Notes under the pieces: generated by a model
Database searches by the model: none
Told to the model about the DNA's origin: nothing
Seen by the model: the letters and a program-made list of their open reading frames with translations, nothing else
Shown: piece by piece, positions 51,559 through 61,040 of the stretch
How positions within the stretch are numbered: position 1 is the stretch's first letter
Layout of the letters: the number at the start of each line of letters is the position of its first letter
Assembly: GCA_016712035.1 (NCBI GenBank)
Contig: JADJRT010000012.1
Location: forward strand, 62,001 to 126,000
From: Flammeovirgaceae bacterium
GTDB taxonomy: Bacteria > Bacteroidota > Bacteroidia > Cytophagales > Cyclobacteriaceae
Reading direction: 5' to 3'
DNA length: 64,000 nt
Translations under genes and position numbers: made by a program

Positions 51559-52776
51559 ATGTTGGGCAAGGAAAAAAATCAGCCTAAATACATTAACTCA
51601 CCCGAAACAGAAATATATCATAAGAGTGATGTACTCTACGGCTTGTACCAGGCGAAGAATGCAATTCGTCAGCAGGACGTTTGTTACCTGGTAGAAGGGT
51701 ACACCGATGTAATCTCTTTGCATCAGGCCGATGTAGAAAATGTTGTTTCCTCATCGGGTACTGCGTTAACAGAAAGTCAGATCAAACTCATTCGCAGGTT
51801 TACTGAAAACATAACCGTATTGTTTGATGGCGATACGGCCGGGATAAAAGCAGCACTGCGCGGAATCGATATGATTCTGAAAGGTGGTTTAAATGTGCGG
51901 GTTGTTTTGTTTCCGGATGGCGAAGACCCCGACAGTTATTCGCGTAAAGTGGGCACTACGGAGTTTCAGAAATTTTTGATAGATCATACGCAGGATTTTG
52001 TTTCGTTTAAAGCCGGATTGTTTGCCTCGCAGGCGGCTGGCGATCCGATTAAGAAAGCCGAATCGATAAAGGAAATAGTTACCAGTATTGCGCAAATCCC
52101 TGATCCGGTAAAGCGTTCGGTATACATTCAGGAGACCAGTTCGTTATTAAAAATACCAGAAGAGGTTTTGCTTTCAGAACTCAACAAGATTCTGATTCAG
52201 GAGCGAAGAAAAACCCAAACGGATAAATTGCGCGATCGCGATGCGCCACCGATATCCGAAGAAACTATTCCTGAAATTTCGGAGCCTGTAAAAATTGACG
52301 CACAGGGTATGGTAGAGTTACAGGAACGGGAAACAATCCGGTTGCTTTTAAACTATGCGGAGAAAGAGGTAGATGAAAATACGCTCTCTGATTTCTTCCT
52401 TCGCGAATTGGACGATGTTACCTTAACGAATCCGGTTTATCACCAAATCTATGAAGACTTTAAAAATGGGGTAAGCAAGGGAGAAATTCCCAATAGTCAT
52501 TATTTCATTCAACACGGAAGTGAAGAAGTAAAGCGTACGGTAACCGATTTAATTACCATGCGCTATGAGCCTAGTAAGCATTGGGGCGATAAATTCAAAA
52601 TACACTTTTCCAAGGAAGACGAACTGGTGAGTGAGCTGGCATTGACGAATGTGTTGCGATTAAAATTCAGGTTTGTACAAAAACTCATGGAAGATAATCT
52701 CCAAAAAGTAAAAGCAAGCAGAGTTTCGGTACCTGGGAAGATTTGGATGAAGCCTTATTGGCTCAAGCCGGATTGA
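51559..52776 (+). CDS. dnaG: DNA primase DnaG, catalytic and C-terminal part
   Basis: The TOPRIM region is complete: VCYLVEGYTDVISLHQADVE with the catalytic Glu, SSSGTALTESQI, and NITVLFDGDTAGIKAALRG with the metal Asp pair. A helical DnaB-binding region follows. After one base correction near 52725 the C-terminus reads FGTWEDLDEALLAQAG, ending at 52829. Makes RNA primers at the replication fork. Joins fragment 1 with one indel. Confidence 0.88.
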   Translation: MLGKEKNQPKYINSPETEIYHKSDVLYGLYQAKNAIRQQDVCYLVEGYTDVISLHQADVENVVSSSGTALTESQIKLIRRFTENITVLFDGDTAGIKAALRGIDMILKGGLNVRVVLFPDGEDPDSYSRKVGTTEFQKFLIDHTQDFVSFKAGLFASQAAGDPIKKAESIKEIVTSIAQIPDPVKRSVYIQETSSLLKIPEEVLLSELNKILIQERRKTQTDKLRDRDAPPISEETIPEISEPVKIDAQGMVELQERETIRLLLNYAEKEVDENTLSDFFLRELDDVTLTNPVYHQIYEDFKNGVSKGEIPNSHYFIQHGSEEVKRTVTDLITMRYEPSKHWGDKFKIHFSKEDELVSELALTNVLRLKFRFVQKLMEDNLQKVKASRVSVPGKIWMKPYWLKPD

Positions 52777-52876
52777 AAGAAGCGGAACAAGGATTAGCTA
52801 AGATGTTGGGCATTGTAATTGCCAGGTAGGAACGAGACCTAATTAGTATTTGTTATTGATTTGAACTGAGAATGTA

Positions 52877-54097
52877 ATGAGCGAGAAAATTAAGATTGAT
52901 TCGATTGAAGATGCCATCCATGAGATAAAGCATGGCCGGGTGATTATTGTGGTGGATGATGAAGATCGTGAAAATGAAGGTGATTTTATTTGCGCGGCCG
53001 AATCGATTACCCCGGAGATTGTAAACTTTATGGCTACCCACGGACGCGGACTCATTTGCGCACCCCTTATGGAAGATCGATGTGAAGAACTGGGTCTCGA
53101 GCTGATGGTGGGAAAAAATACAGCCGCTTTTGAAACCCCATTCACGGTGTCGGTAGATTTAATCGGGCATGGTTGCTCCACGGGTATTTCGGCTCACGAT
53201 CGTTTTAAAACAATTAAGGCGTTGGTAGATCCTGAAACAAAACCAGAGGAGTTGGGTAAACCTGGCCACATATTTCCACTCAAAGCAAAAAAAGAAGGCG
53301 TGCTCAGACGCTCGGGTCATACGGAAGCAGCAATTGACTTTGCCCGGCTTGCAGGGTTTCGGCCCGCAGGCGTGTTGGTGGAGATCATGAACGAAGACGG
53401 TTCGATGGCCCGGTTATTCGATTTACGTAAAGTGGCCGATCGGTTTGGCCTAAAGTTGGTTACCATTAAAGATCTGATCGCTTATCGCATGAAGGTAGAG
53501 TCGCAGATTCTTAGACAAGTGGCTGTAAATATGCCTACTGCTTATGGCGATTTTAAATTAGTAGCCTATGAACAAATCAATACTACCGAAGTTCATATGG
53601 CGTTAGTAAAAGGGACGTGGGATGAAAATGAACCAGTCATGGTTCGGGTACACTCTTCTTGCGTGACAGGCGATATTTTTGGCTCCTGCCGATGCGATTG
53701 TGGTACGCAATTACACCACGCTATGATGATGGTAGAGAAAGAAGGTAAAGGGGTTGTGCTTTATATGAAACAAGAAGGCCAGGGTATTGGCTTGATGAAC
53801 AAACTGAAAGCCTATAAACTTCAGGAGGAGGGATTGGATACCGTAGAAGCAAATCTGCAACTCGGCTTTGATATGGACAATCGCGATTATGGAATCGGAG
53901 CACAAATCCTGAGCGATCTGGGTGTTTCTAAAATAAGATTAATAACGAATAATCCGAAAAAACGGGTAGGGCTTATGGGTTATGGTCTGGAAATTGTTGA
54001 TAACATTCCCATTGAGATTGCACCCAATCCACACAATGAAAAATATCTCCAAACCAAACGCGATAAACTGGGTCATCAGATTTTAAAGCAAAAATGA
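52877..54097 (+). CDS. ribBA: Bifunctional RibBA (DHBP synthase / GTP cyclohydrolase II)
   Basis: This 406-aa protein has the two first enzymes of riboflavin synthesis. The N-terminal DHBP synthase part has VVDDEDRENEGDFICAAE and TGISAHDRFKTIK. The C-terminal GTP cyclohydrolase II has the zinc site CVTGDIFGSCRCDCG (C-x10-C-x-C) and GQGIGLMNKLKAYKLQE, with ITNNPKKRVGL near the end. It is intact. Its stop overlaps the start of the next small secreted-protein gene by four bases. Confidence 0.93.
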   Translation: MSEKIKIDSIEDAIHEIKHGRVIIVVDDEDRENEGDFICAAESITPEIVNFMATHGRGLICAPLMEDRCEELGLELMVGKNTAAFETPFTVSVDLIGHGCSTGISAHDRFKTIKALVDPETKPEELGKPGHIFPLKAKKEGVLRRSGHTEAAIDFARLAGFRPAGVLVEIMNEDGSMARLFDLRKVADRFGLKLVTIKDLIAYRMKVESQILRQVAVNMPTAYGDFKLVAYEQINTTEVHMALVKGTWDENEPVMVRVHSSCVTGDIFGSCRCDCGTQLHHAMMMVEKEGKGVVLYMKQEGQGIGLMNKLKAYKLQEEGLDTVEANLQLGFDMDNRDYGIGAQILSDLGVSKIRLITNNPKKRVGLMGYGLEIVDNIPIEIAPNPHNEKYLQTKRDKLGHQILKQK

Positions 54098-54447
54098 GAT
54101 ACGTTCAGCTCATACTTTTAATAATAATTAGTTACGCAACTATTTCGGCACAACAATTTGCAGCCGACCTATGGCATACGGGTAAAACGGTATTGGATTC
54201 GGGCGATACGTTGCGGGGTAATTTAAAGTATGATTTAAAAAGCGATATTCTACAAGTACAATTGGAAAAAAAAATGGAAAGTTACACCGCCCGTAAGGTG
54301 TTATACTTTGAGATTTTTGATGAAACGATAAAAAAATATCGGATATTCTATTCATTACCCTATTCAACGGCTGGCCAATATAAAGCCCCGGTGTTTTTGA
54401 ATTATTGGTGGAGGAAAACTCACCGTGTTATGCCGCGAGTCGTTTGA
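54094..54447 (+). CDS. Secreted protein of unknown function, N-terminal part
   Basis: A signal peptide (MRYVQLILLIIISYATISAQ) is followed by FAADLWHTGKTVLDSGDTLR, GNLKYDLKSDILQVQ, a beta-strand pattern common in Bacteroidota secreted proteins of about 200 aa. The frame breaks near 54405; the other frame reads FFELLVEGKLTVLCRESFEY. The intact gene is 54094-54694. No family is recognised by name. Confidence 0.7.
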   Translation: MRYVQLILLIIISYATISAQQFAADLWHTGKTVLDSGDTLRGNLKYDLKSDILQVQLEKKMESYTARKVLYFEIFDETIKKYRIFYSLPYSTAGQYKAPVFLNYWWRKTHRVMPRVV

Positions 54448-54694
54448 ATACCACTACCTCGTCACCCTTTATTATTATGGTACATATAGCCGGATCGTGT
54501 TAATAAATAAATATTATTTCTTAAAGGAGAATGGAGATATTGATGAATACAAGGGTAAGAAAAATGATTGGTTTGATTTTATGCAAAGCAAAAAGCAGGA
54601 AGTGGAGAAGTATGCAAAAACAAATCGCCTGGATATGGATGAAAAATATGATTTAGCTCGCGTAATCGAATATTATAACTCCTTGTATAAATAA
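54425..54694 (+). CDS. Secreted protein of unknown function, C-terminal part
   Basis: This is the continuation of the protein that begins at 54094: CRESFEYHYLVTLYYYGT, YSRIVLINKYYFLKENGDID, ending in a charged helix (MQSKKQEVEKYAKTNRLDMD). It lies 20 bp before surE on the same strand. Confidence 0.7.
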   Translation: MLCRESFEYHYLVTLYYYGTYSRIVLINKYYFLKENGDIDEYKGKKNDWFDFMQSKKQEVEKYAKTNRLDMDEKYDLARVIEYYNSLYK

Positions 54695-54714
54695 TCTATT
54701 CCTCCTTCTCTGTT

Positions 54715-55314
54715 ATGAATAAACCTTTGATTTTAGTTACGAACGATGACGGGATAACCGCCCGCGGTATTCTCAATTTAGTTAATGTGATGAAAGAATT
54801 GGGCGAGGTATTGGTGGTTGCACCGGATAGCCCGCAATCAGGTATGGGCCATGCCATTACCGTAGGAGATACGCTGCGATTAACGGAGTCATTTATTTTT
54901 GAAGGTATAAAAGCCTATGAGTGTTCAGGTACCCCGGCCGATTGCGTAAAAATGGCACGACACTTTGTTTGCAAGGAGGGTCGCCAACCCGATATTGTTG
55001 TGAGTGGTATCAATCACGGCAGCAACACCTCAATAAGCGTATTGTATTCGGGCACTATGTCGGCCGCTATTGAGGGGGCCATTGAAGGTACACCGGCCAT
55101 CGGATTTTCTTTGTGTGATTATAGCCATAAGGCGGACTTTTCACATACAGGCGAAATAGTAAAGAAGATAACCCAACAAGCATTGGACAAACGTTTGCCT
55201 AAAGGAGTTGCGCTTAATGTAAATATTCCTCTAAGCGCAATGAAACGGTTAAGAAATTCGTATTTGCAGACAAGCCAACGCAAAATGGGCAGAAGAATTT
55301 ATGGAACGCTATGA
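54715..55314 (+). CDS. surE: 5'-nucleotidase SurE, main part
   Basis: SurE removes phosphate from nucleoside monophosphates. The metal pair is in ILVTNDDGITARG (DD), Ser in APDSPQSGMGHAIT, and Asn in VSGINHGSNTSISVLYSGTM. About residue 175 the frame is lost (LSAMKRLRNSYLQTSQ). A neighbouring frame gives CRQANAKWAEEFMERYDP, the normal continuation, so one indel near 55235 breaks it. The intact protein is about 258 aa. Confidence 0.88.
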   Translation: MNKPLILVTNDDGITARGILNLVNVMKELGEVLVVAPDSPQSGMGHAITVGDTLRLTESFIFEGIKAYECSGTPADCVKMARHFVCKEGRQPDIVVSGINHGSNTSISVLYSGTMSAAIEGAIEGTPAIGFSLCDYSHKADFSHTGEIVKKITQQALDKRLPKGVALNVNIPLSAMKRLRNSYLQTSQRKMGRRIYGTL

Positions 55315-55492
55315 TCCTAATGGAAGAAGTTATTTTTGGATGACAGGCAACTTTGTAAATTTTGATAAAGGAGAAGACAATGACGAATGGGCTATTGCCA
55401 ATAATTATGTGTCCGTTGTTCCTTGTCAGTTTGATCTTACTGCGCACCAGGCAATTCCTATTTTAAATGAGGACTGGGAAATACTCCGTTGA
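55301..55492 (+). CDS. surE: 5'-nucleotidase SurE, C-terminal part
   Basis: This frame (MERYDPNGRSYFWMTGNFVN, FDKGEDNDEWAIANNYVSVV, PCQFDLTAHQAIPILNEDW) is the conserved SurE C-terminal region with the swapped-dimer arm. It is open upstream to about 55240. It needs only one indel to join the main part. Confidence 0.82.
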   Translation: MERYDPNGRSYFWMTGNFVNFDKGEDNDEWAIANNYVSVVPCQFDLTAHQAIPILNEDWEILR

Positions 55493-55500
55493 ATAGTGTT

Positions 55501-55761
55501 ATGAGAATCATTCTTAGTTCATTTTTAATCCTAATTACTTTTTTGACTTGGGGTCAAACAGGTCAGGTATCGGGGCGCATCCTCGATTCTCAAACGCTGG
55601 AACCACTCCCTTTTGCCAATGTGTTTATCAACAACACAACGATTGGTACTGCTTCCGACATGAATGGGGAGTTTTTACTACCAAAGGTGCCGATAGGCAC
55701 TAATGAGATAATTTTTCCTTTGTGGGATATCTTCCCTATCAAACCCGTGTTACACTTGTAG
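55501..55761 (+). CDS. CarboxypepD-reg/macroglobulin/TonB-plug protein 1, N-terminal part
   Basis: Start at ATG 55501 gives a signal peptide (MRIILSSFLILITFLTWGQ). A carboxypeptidase-regulatory-like domain follows (GQVSGRILDSQTLEPLPFAN, then VFINNTTIGTASDMNGEF). The frame breaks near 55715 in a T-run; the next fragment continues MGYLPYQTRVTLVEGKEE. The complete gene 55501-58328 would encode about 940 aa. Confidence 0.8.
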   Translation: MRIILSSFLILITFLTWGQTGQVSGRILDSQTLEPLPFANVFINNTTIGTASDMNGEFLLPKVPIGTNEIIFPLWDIFPIKPVLHL

Positions 55762-58328
55762 AAGGTAAAGAAGAGAAATTAACCGTGCGGCTGGTTGTTG
55801 ATGAGGTAAAGCTAGAGACTGTAGAGGTTACCGGTACCCGCGATAAAGTTTGGGATAATCAACTGACTAAATTTGAAAAGATATTTTTTGGAACAACAAA
55901 AAATTCAGCGCAATGTAAAATTGCAAACCCATGGGTATTGGAGTTTAAGGAGGAGGAGGATGTTTTCAATCCGTTATTTACGGCAAAAGCTTCTCAGCCA
56001 TTAGAAATAAATAATGTGGCCCTCGGTTATCGCATTTTCTTTTACCTTAAAGACTTTAAGTCAGGTGCACAGAGTTATAGCATTGTGGGTAACATGCGTT
56101 TCGAAGCGATGCAGACCAACGATAAGGCGATGGCTGACCGTTGGACCAACAACCGCAGAGTTGTGTATGATGGTTCGGACCGGCATTTATTTAAAGCCAT
56201 TATGGATGGCAAAGTAAAAGAACAAGGGTTTCAATTGTATACCGACAAACCAGGTAATACAAATACAACTACCCGAACCAACCTGTTTAGTCAGGAGTTG
56301 GGCAAATCGATTATACGATACGATATGACCGACCTGGTTTCGCCAGGCAAACGGGCGGGCGAATTTCGTATTAAGATGCAAGGTCGTATTGAGATCCATT
56401 ACCTCAATGCAATTGCTCCAAAAAAAGTATATCGCGATGTTCCGTACGCAGTAGCCTGGATGGAAATTTCTTCAGGTTATGCAGATGTGAATGCACAGGG
56501 TGTACCGCTCAATAGTTTGGATATTGTTAGTTCTGGATATATGAGTTCGGCACGCGTAGCTGACATGTTGCCATTTGATTATCAGCCTGCGCAATCTATT
56601 GGTGTGATGAAGGAGGATGAACCCTGGACGATAGAAGGTTTAAAATTTAAGCGTATGCAGGAGAGGGTTTATCTGCATACCGACAAGCCATATTATTATG
56701 GTGGCGAAATGATCTGGTTCAAAGGCTATCTTCATTATACCGTACCTGAGCTCTTTGATAGTTTGAGTCGCGTATTATATGTCGAATTAATTAATCCTGA
56801 AAAGAAAGTTGTTACCACTAATATTCTTCCCATAGACAGCGGTCGGGTGGCAGGTAATATTTTACTAGCGGATACAATAAAGACCGGTAATTATTTTCTG
56901 CGGGCTTATACGCAATGGATGATGAATTATCCGGCTGAAGAATTTTTTGTAAAACCCATTTCTATTCTTCCACTAAGTACATTCGTGGATTCTACAGCTG
57001 TTAAACTAAAGAATGATAGCACGCATCGGATCACGGTAAGAACAAACGCAAATACGTATACAACAAGAAGTAAAATGGTTGTGGCTATTCAGGTGATGAG
57101 TTTATCAGGCCAACCTCTAAAGAGTGATTTTTCAGTTTCGGTAACAGATTTGAGTCAGGTAAAGCGAGTGGCAGGAGAGAAAGATATTTTGGATAACTAT
57201 TATTTTAAACGCGAGCAATTAAACCTAACCCCACCCACTAAGCCGCTTCGTGTGGAATTAGGGATTGGGTTTGCAGGAGTATTCTCTAATGATAAGGGCA
57301 AGCCAGAGAAAGCAGATCTAATGGTTATTCAGGGCAAGATGGAAGACATGGTAACCATCGGTACAGATGAGGTGGGTTATTTTTGGTTGAACGGATTTCA
57401 GTTTAGAGATACTGTTCAATTTTCATTTCAGGCCAAGAACCCAAAAGGTAAACCCTATGGTAAGGTAAAATTATTTCCACGCACTGCACCTAAGGTTGAT
57501 TTCACGGAAGCTGATCTTGATTTAGCGATACGATCATCCACCGATCCGCAACGCTATAAAATAGATTATCATTTGTCGGACGATACGAGGCTGCTTGAGG
57601 AAGTTACAGTAAGTGCGACTGTTATTGATGATACCCGCGTAAAAGAAGGTATTGTGTACGGTGAAGCTGATTACACAGTGAAAGGAGAAGATTTGCTGAA
57701 TGCTTCCGGAGGAAATATTGTTCCCGCCTTGCAAGGCAGGGTACCTGGATTGCAAGTAGTTCCCTTTTGGGATGAAACCGGAATTCAACGTTATAAAATC
57801 AGAATTCGGGGTGGATCGTCAACGTTTGGCGTTGGCGGAACAACCGAGCCTTTATTATTAATCGATGGAGTACCCATTATGGATGGCGGTTTTGTAGCAG
57901 ATCAGATTGCAGCTATTAATCCAGCCAATGTAGCTCGTGTGGAGGTAATCACACGAGCCGATCCCCGCTTTGGGGTGCGCGGAACGAACGGTGTTATAGC
58001 TGTTTATACTAAGCAGACAGATTTATTCTTCGGGAACAATCAAGCAGTCGATCCTTCAAAGTTTCAGAGCCTTCCGGTGGTGGGATATTCCAATCCAGCA
58101 AAGTTCTTTTCACCAGACTATGAAGATCCAAAGGAAGATCATTCGCAACCTGATTACAGGTCTACCGTTTTTTGGGCACCCTGGCTAAGTACGAAAAGTG
58201 ATGGTAAGGCACAATTTGAATTTTTTACTTCCGATCTACCCACTACCTACCGCATTGTGCTTGAAGGCATTACGGAACAAGGCGAACCTATCAGAGAGGA
58301 AAGTTATATCACTATTAAAAATCAATGA
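55722..58328 (+). CDS. CarboxypepD-reg/macroglobulin/TonB-plug protein 1, main part
   Basis: A beta-rich region leads to MG2/alpha-2-macroglobulin-like domains (ERVYLHTDKPYYYGGEMIWF, GNYFLRAYTQWMMNYPAEEF). Then comes a TonB-plug-like domain (LLNASGGNIVPALQGRVPGL, TEPLLLIDGVPIMDGGFVA, VARVEVITRADPRFGVRG). The last segment is a macroglobulin-like strand set (FWAPWLSTKSDGKAQFEFFT). There is no outer-membrane barrel. It is a surface or periplasmic protein of unknown role; a paralogue follows at 58398. Confidence 0.8.
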   Translation: MGYLPYQTRVTLVEGKEEKLTVRLVVDEVKLETVEVTGTRDKVWDNQLTKFEKIFFGTTKNSAQCKIANPWVLEFKEEEDVFNPLFTAKASQPLEINNVALGYRIFFYLKDFKSGAQSYSIVGNMRFEAMQTNDKAMADRWTNNRRVVYDGSDRHLFKAIMDGKVKEQGFQLYTDKPGNTNTTTRTNLFSQELGKSIIRYDMTDLVSPGKRAGEFRIKMQGRIEIHYLNAIAPKKVYRDVPYAVAWMEISSGYADVNAQGVPLNSLDIVSSGYMSSARVADMLPFDYQPAQSIGVMKEDEPWTIEGLKFKRMQERVYLHTDKPYYYGGEMIWFKGYLHYTVPELFDSLSRVLYVELINPEKKVVTTNILPIDSGRVAGNILLADTIKTGNYFLRAYTQWMMNYPAEEFFVKPISILPLSTFVDSTAVKLKNDSTHRITVRTNANTYTTRSKMVVAIQVMSLSGQPLKSDFSVSVTDLSQVKRVAGEKDILDNYYFKREQLNLTPPTKPLRVELGIGFAGVFSNDKGKPEKADLMVIQGKMEDMVTIGTDEVGYFWLNGFQFRDTVQFSFQAKNPKGKPYGKVKLFPRTAPKVDFTEADLDLAIRSSTDPQRYKIDYHLSDDTRLLEEVTVSATVIDDTRVKEGIVYGEADYTVKGEDLLNASGGNIVPALQGRVPGLQVVPFWDETGIQRYKIRIRGGSSTFGVGGTTEPLLLIDGVPIMDGGFVADQIAAINPANVARVEVITRADPRFGVRGTNGVIAVYTKQTDLFFGNNQAVDPSKFQSLPVVGYSNPAKFFSPDYEDPKEDHSQPDYRSTVFWAPWLSTKSDGKAQFEFFTSDLPTTYRIVLEGITEQGEPIREESYITIKNQ

Positions 58329-58397
58329 GTTAGCAATAATTTGAAAACAATTTAATTGATTTTTCGTTCTCATCACAATACCCCAACCTATCCTTAT

Positions 58398-58694
58398 ATG
58401 ATTAAAAAAATTATAAGACTTTGTAGCGTTACTCTTTCAATCCTTTTTTTCATTGTATCGTCAGATGCACTTGGGCAGGTAAGCGGTATTTTAGTTGATG
58501 AACAAAGTGGTAAGCCAATTAGTAAAGCAAGTATATTTATTAACAACACTTCGCTTGCAGTATTAACGAACGACAAGGGGGAGTTCGCTCTCGATGGGAT
58601 AGCTCCTGGCTTTGTTGAACTGGTGATCTACCGCGATGGGTATAAACTATTTAAATCTTCCATCCCATTCAGGTTGATAAAGCATTCAAATTAA
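58398..58694 (+). CDS. CarboxypepD-reg/macroglobulin/TonB-plug protein 2, N-terminal part
   Basis: ATG 58398 gives MIKKIIRLCSVTLSILFFIV, a signal peptide, and the carboxypeptidase-regulatory domain (GQVSGILVDEQSGKPISKAS). It is a tandem paralogue of the preceding gene. The frame fails near 58670; AFKLNLKLANDSSPKAGK and LQWFERALLGE-like codons bridge to the next part through two indels. Gene extent 58398-61040. Confidence 0.78.
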   Translation: MIKKIIRLCSVTLSILFFIVSSDALGQVSGILVDEQSGKPISKASIFINNTSLAVLTNDKGEFALDGIAPGFVELVIYRDGYKLFKSSIPFRLIKHSN

Positions 58695-58890
58695 ATCTTA
58701 AGCTAGCCAATGATAGTAGTCCTAAGGCAGGAAAACCCAAACAAGATGCCGAGTACAAATCAAATCTTCAGTGGTTTGAACGGGCCTTGTTGAGGCGAAT
58801 GATAATGCCATTTCATGCCGTATTACCTATCCAAAAAACTTTTCTATATCCACACTGGGCGATTTACTCGAAGTAAGCTCTGCCGAACCG

Positions 58891-60909
58891 TTGGTGGTTG
58901 AAAATAATTCATTGGGTTATAAGGTCACTTGTTACCTGCAAGAGTTTAAGGCCGAAGTAGAGAATATCACTTTCGCGGGAGCATTAAAATTCGACACACT
59001 CACAACTAAAGATCCGGAACTAAAAAAAAACTGGGAACGGAACCGATTGATTGCCTATTGGGGATCGGGTCAGCATTTTTTTCATACCCTAGTGAAAGGC
59101 ACCACAACGGATGAAGGATTTGTTTTATTTGACGCGAATAAGAAGTCTATTAATCCTGAGTCAATTGTTTCCACTGGCAAAATGCCGGAATACAGAAGTA
59201 TTTCCCTTGTCGGAGAAACGACCATCACCTTTCAGATGGAATCGATGGAGACGGGGGTGAAAACAAAAAATCCGGAACAAACCTCTACACTCGTTTCGTT
59301 GGGTGCCATTGATGTTACACCGGATGGGATCTTGTTTAATCCGCGTTCGCTAAAATGGAAAGGACATTTAAGCAAGGAACGGTTGGCTTCTATGGTTCCT
59401 CAAAACTATGTTCCCACGGCCTCGTTGGAGAGCGAAAAAGTTGATTGGAAAAACTTTTCCCTTTTACGAGAGAAAGCGTACTTACATCTGGATAGAGATT
59501 ATTATTATCCACGCGAAACCATTTGGTTGAAGGCGTATATGGGCTATAGTATGACAGCCCTTCGCGACACATTAAGTCATACTTTGTATGTTGAATTAAT
59601 CTCACCGGATAAAAAAATTATAGATAGTAAAGTTTATCCGATTAAAGCGGGCGTATCGTGGGGCGAATTAGCCCTGAGCGAAAAGCTTGTGCCGGGTCAA
59701 TACTACCTGCGAGCCTATACAAACTGGATGCGTAACTATGGAGACAGTGCACTTTTTGTACGCGCTATACCGATATTAGATTTCAATCAAAATATTGAGT
59801 ATGAAGAAGAAAATAATGTAGAAGTAAAAAGCTCGGAGGTACTACTGTCAATAGAAAAAAATAGTTTTAAAGTTCGAGATCCTATTGCATTGCAGGTCAT
59901 TGTAATGGATGAAAAAGGAAATCCTGAAAAAGCAAACTTATCTGTTTCGGTTACCGATGCCGTTGCTTCAATCCCAATGTATCCGGCATCCATCACCTCA
60001 CCAAAATCTCTTAGTATCGAATCGCTCGAAGTGTCAAATAAGTATTTTGAAGAGGTCACTTATTTTATGGAACGGGGCCTCAGTTTTAGTGGCGTAGTTA
60101 AAGATGCCAAAAATGTTCCTACACCAGCCAGAATCCAGGTTATTCAAGGGAACATGGATAATCTTATTAATCTCGAAACCGATGATAAGGGTGAGTTTTT
60201 AATTACTGGTTTAAAGTATGTTGACTCCATGGTCTTTGCTTTTCAACCAACAAATAAGAAAGGAAAACTACTGCCGAAAGTTGAATTAATTCCAAGAGTC
60301 ATTCCGCCATTAAGTTTTAAAACCCCGGCAATCCCACTTAAGTACAGACAGGATAACGCTATGCAACGGATTCAAAATACCTATCAGGCCGGTGAGCAGG
60401 TTCGGGTATTAGATGCTGTTGAGATCGCAGGAAAAAAAATCGAGACCTTGGATGAGAAGAAGGATATCCGAATTTATGGAACCCCAAACTATACGGTAAC
60501 GGGTGATAAGTTGGGCGGCACGGTTGCTGGAATGAATCTTTTAGTTGCTTTGCAAGGAAAAGTGCCGGGCTTACGGGTAACAGAGGTAGTGGATGCAGGT
60601 GGGTTGCGTACGGTAAAAGTACAGATACGTGGGGCCTCGAGTTTAACGGGAGATACAGAGCCGTTGATTCTTGTTGATGGCGTTCCCTTTCCGGATGCCA
60701 ATAGTTTGTTCTCCATTGATCCCAGTATGGTGGATAGAATTGAAGTGGTTACCAGTGCATCCCCGCAATTTGGTAGTCGTGGAACCAATGGAGTGATTTC
60801 AATTTTTATGAAGACGGGGTATAGTGCCCAAGGCGAAGTGCAGAAGAATTATATCTCATATAAAATTCCGTGCTTCGAACAACTATTTTTTGGAAACCAA
60901 ATTTGCTGA
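58891..60909 (+). CDS. CarboxypepD-reg/macroglobulin/TonB-plug protein 2, main part
   Basis: Same order as paralogue 1: LGYKVTCYLQEFKAEVENIT, macroglobulin-like REKAYLHLDRDYYYPRETIW and YYLRAYTNWMRNYGDSALF, plug-like MNLLVALQGKVPGLRVTEV, TEPLILVDGVPFPDANSLF and VDRIEVVTSASPQFGSRG. After a frameshift near 60870 the last strands read FYAADLVTRYRIVVEGVTES and end at 61038-61040. No barrel. Convergent with priA, 1 bp apart. Confidence 0.8.
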   Translation: MVVENNSLGYKVTCYLQEFKAEVENITFAGALKFDTLTTKDPELKKNWERNRLIAYWGSGQHFFHTLVKGTTTDEGFVLFDANKKSINPESIVSTGKMPEYRSISLVGETTITFQMESMETGVKTKNPEQTSTLVSLGAIDVTPDGILFNPRSLKWKGHLSKERLASMVPQNYVPTASLESEKVDWKNFSLLREKAYLHLDRDYYYPRETIWLKAYMGYSMTALRDTLSHTLYVELISPDKKIIDSKVYPIKAGVSWGELALSEKLVPGQYYLRAYTNWMRNYGDSALFVRAIPILDFNQNIEYEEENNVEVKSSEVLLSIEKNSFKVRDPIALQVIVMDEKGNPEKANLSVSVTDAVASIPMYPASITSPKSLSIESLEVSNKYFEEVTYFMERGLSFSGVVKDAKNVPTPARIQVIQGNMDNLINLETDDKGEFLITGLKYVDSMVFAFQPTNKKGKLLPKVELIPRVIPPLSFKTPAIPLKYRQDNAMQRIQNTYQAGEQVRVLDAVEIAGKKIETLDEKKDIRIYGTPNYTVTGDKLGGTVAGMNLLVALQGKVPGLRVTEVVDAGGLRTVKVQIRGASSLTGDTEPLILVDGVPFPDANSLFSIDPSMVDRIEVVTSASPQFGSRGTNGVISIFMKTGYSAQGEVQKNYISYKIPCFEQLFFGNQIC

Positions 60910-61040
60910 CGGATGAAACTGGAAAAACCTCAGTTCAATTTTATGCGGCTGATCTGGTGACCCGCTATAGAATTGTGGTGGAAGGAGTGACCGAATCGGG
61001 GCGCCCAGTTCGTGCGGTAAAATATGTTACCGTTGAATAG

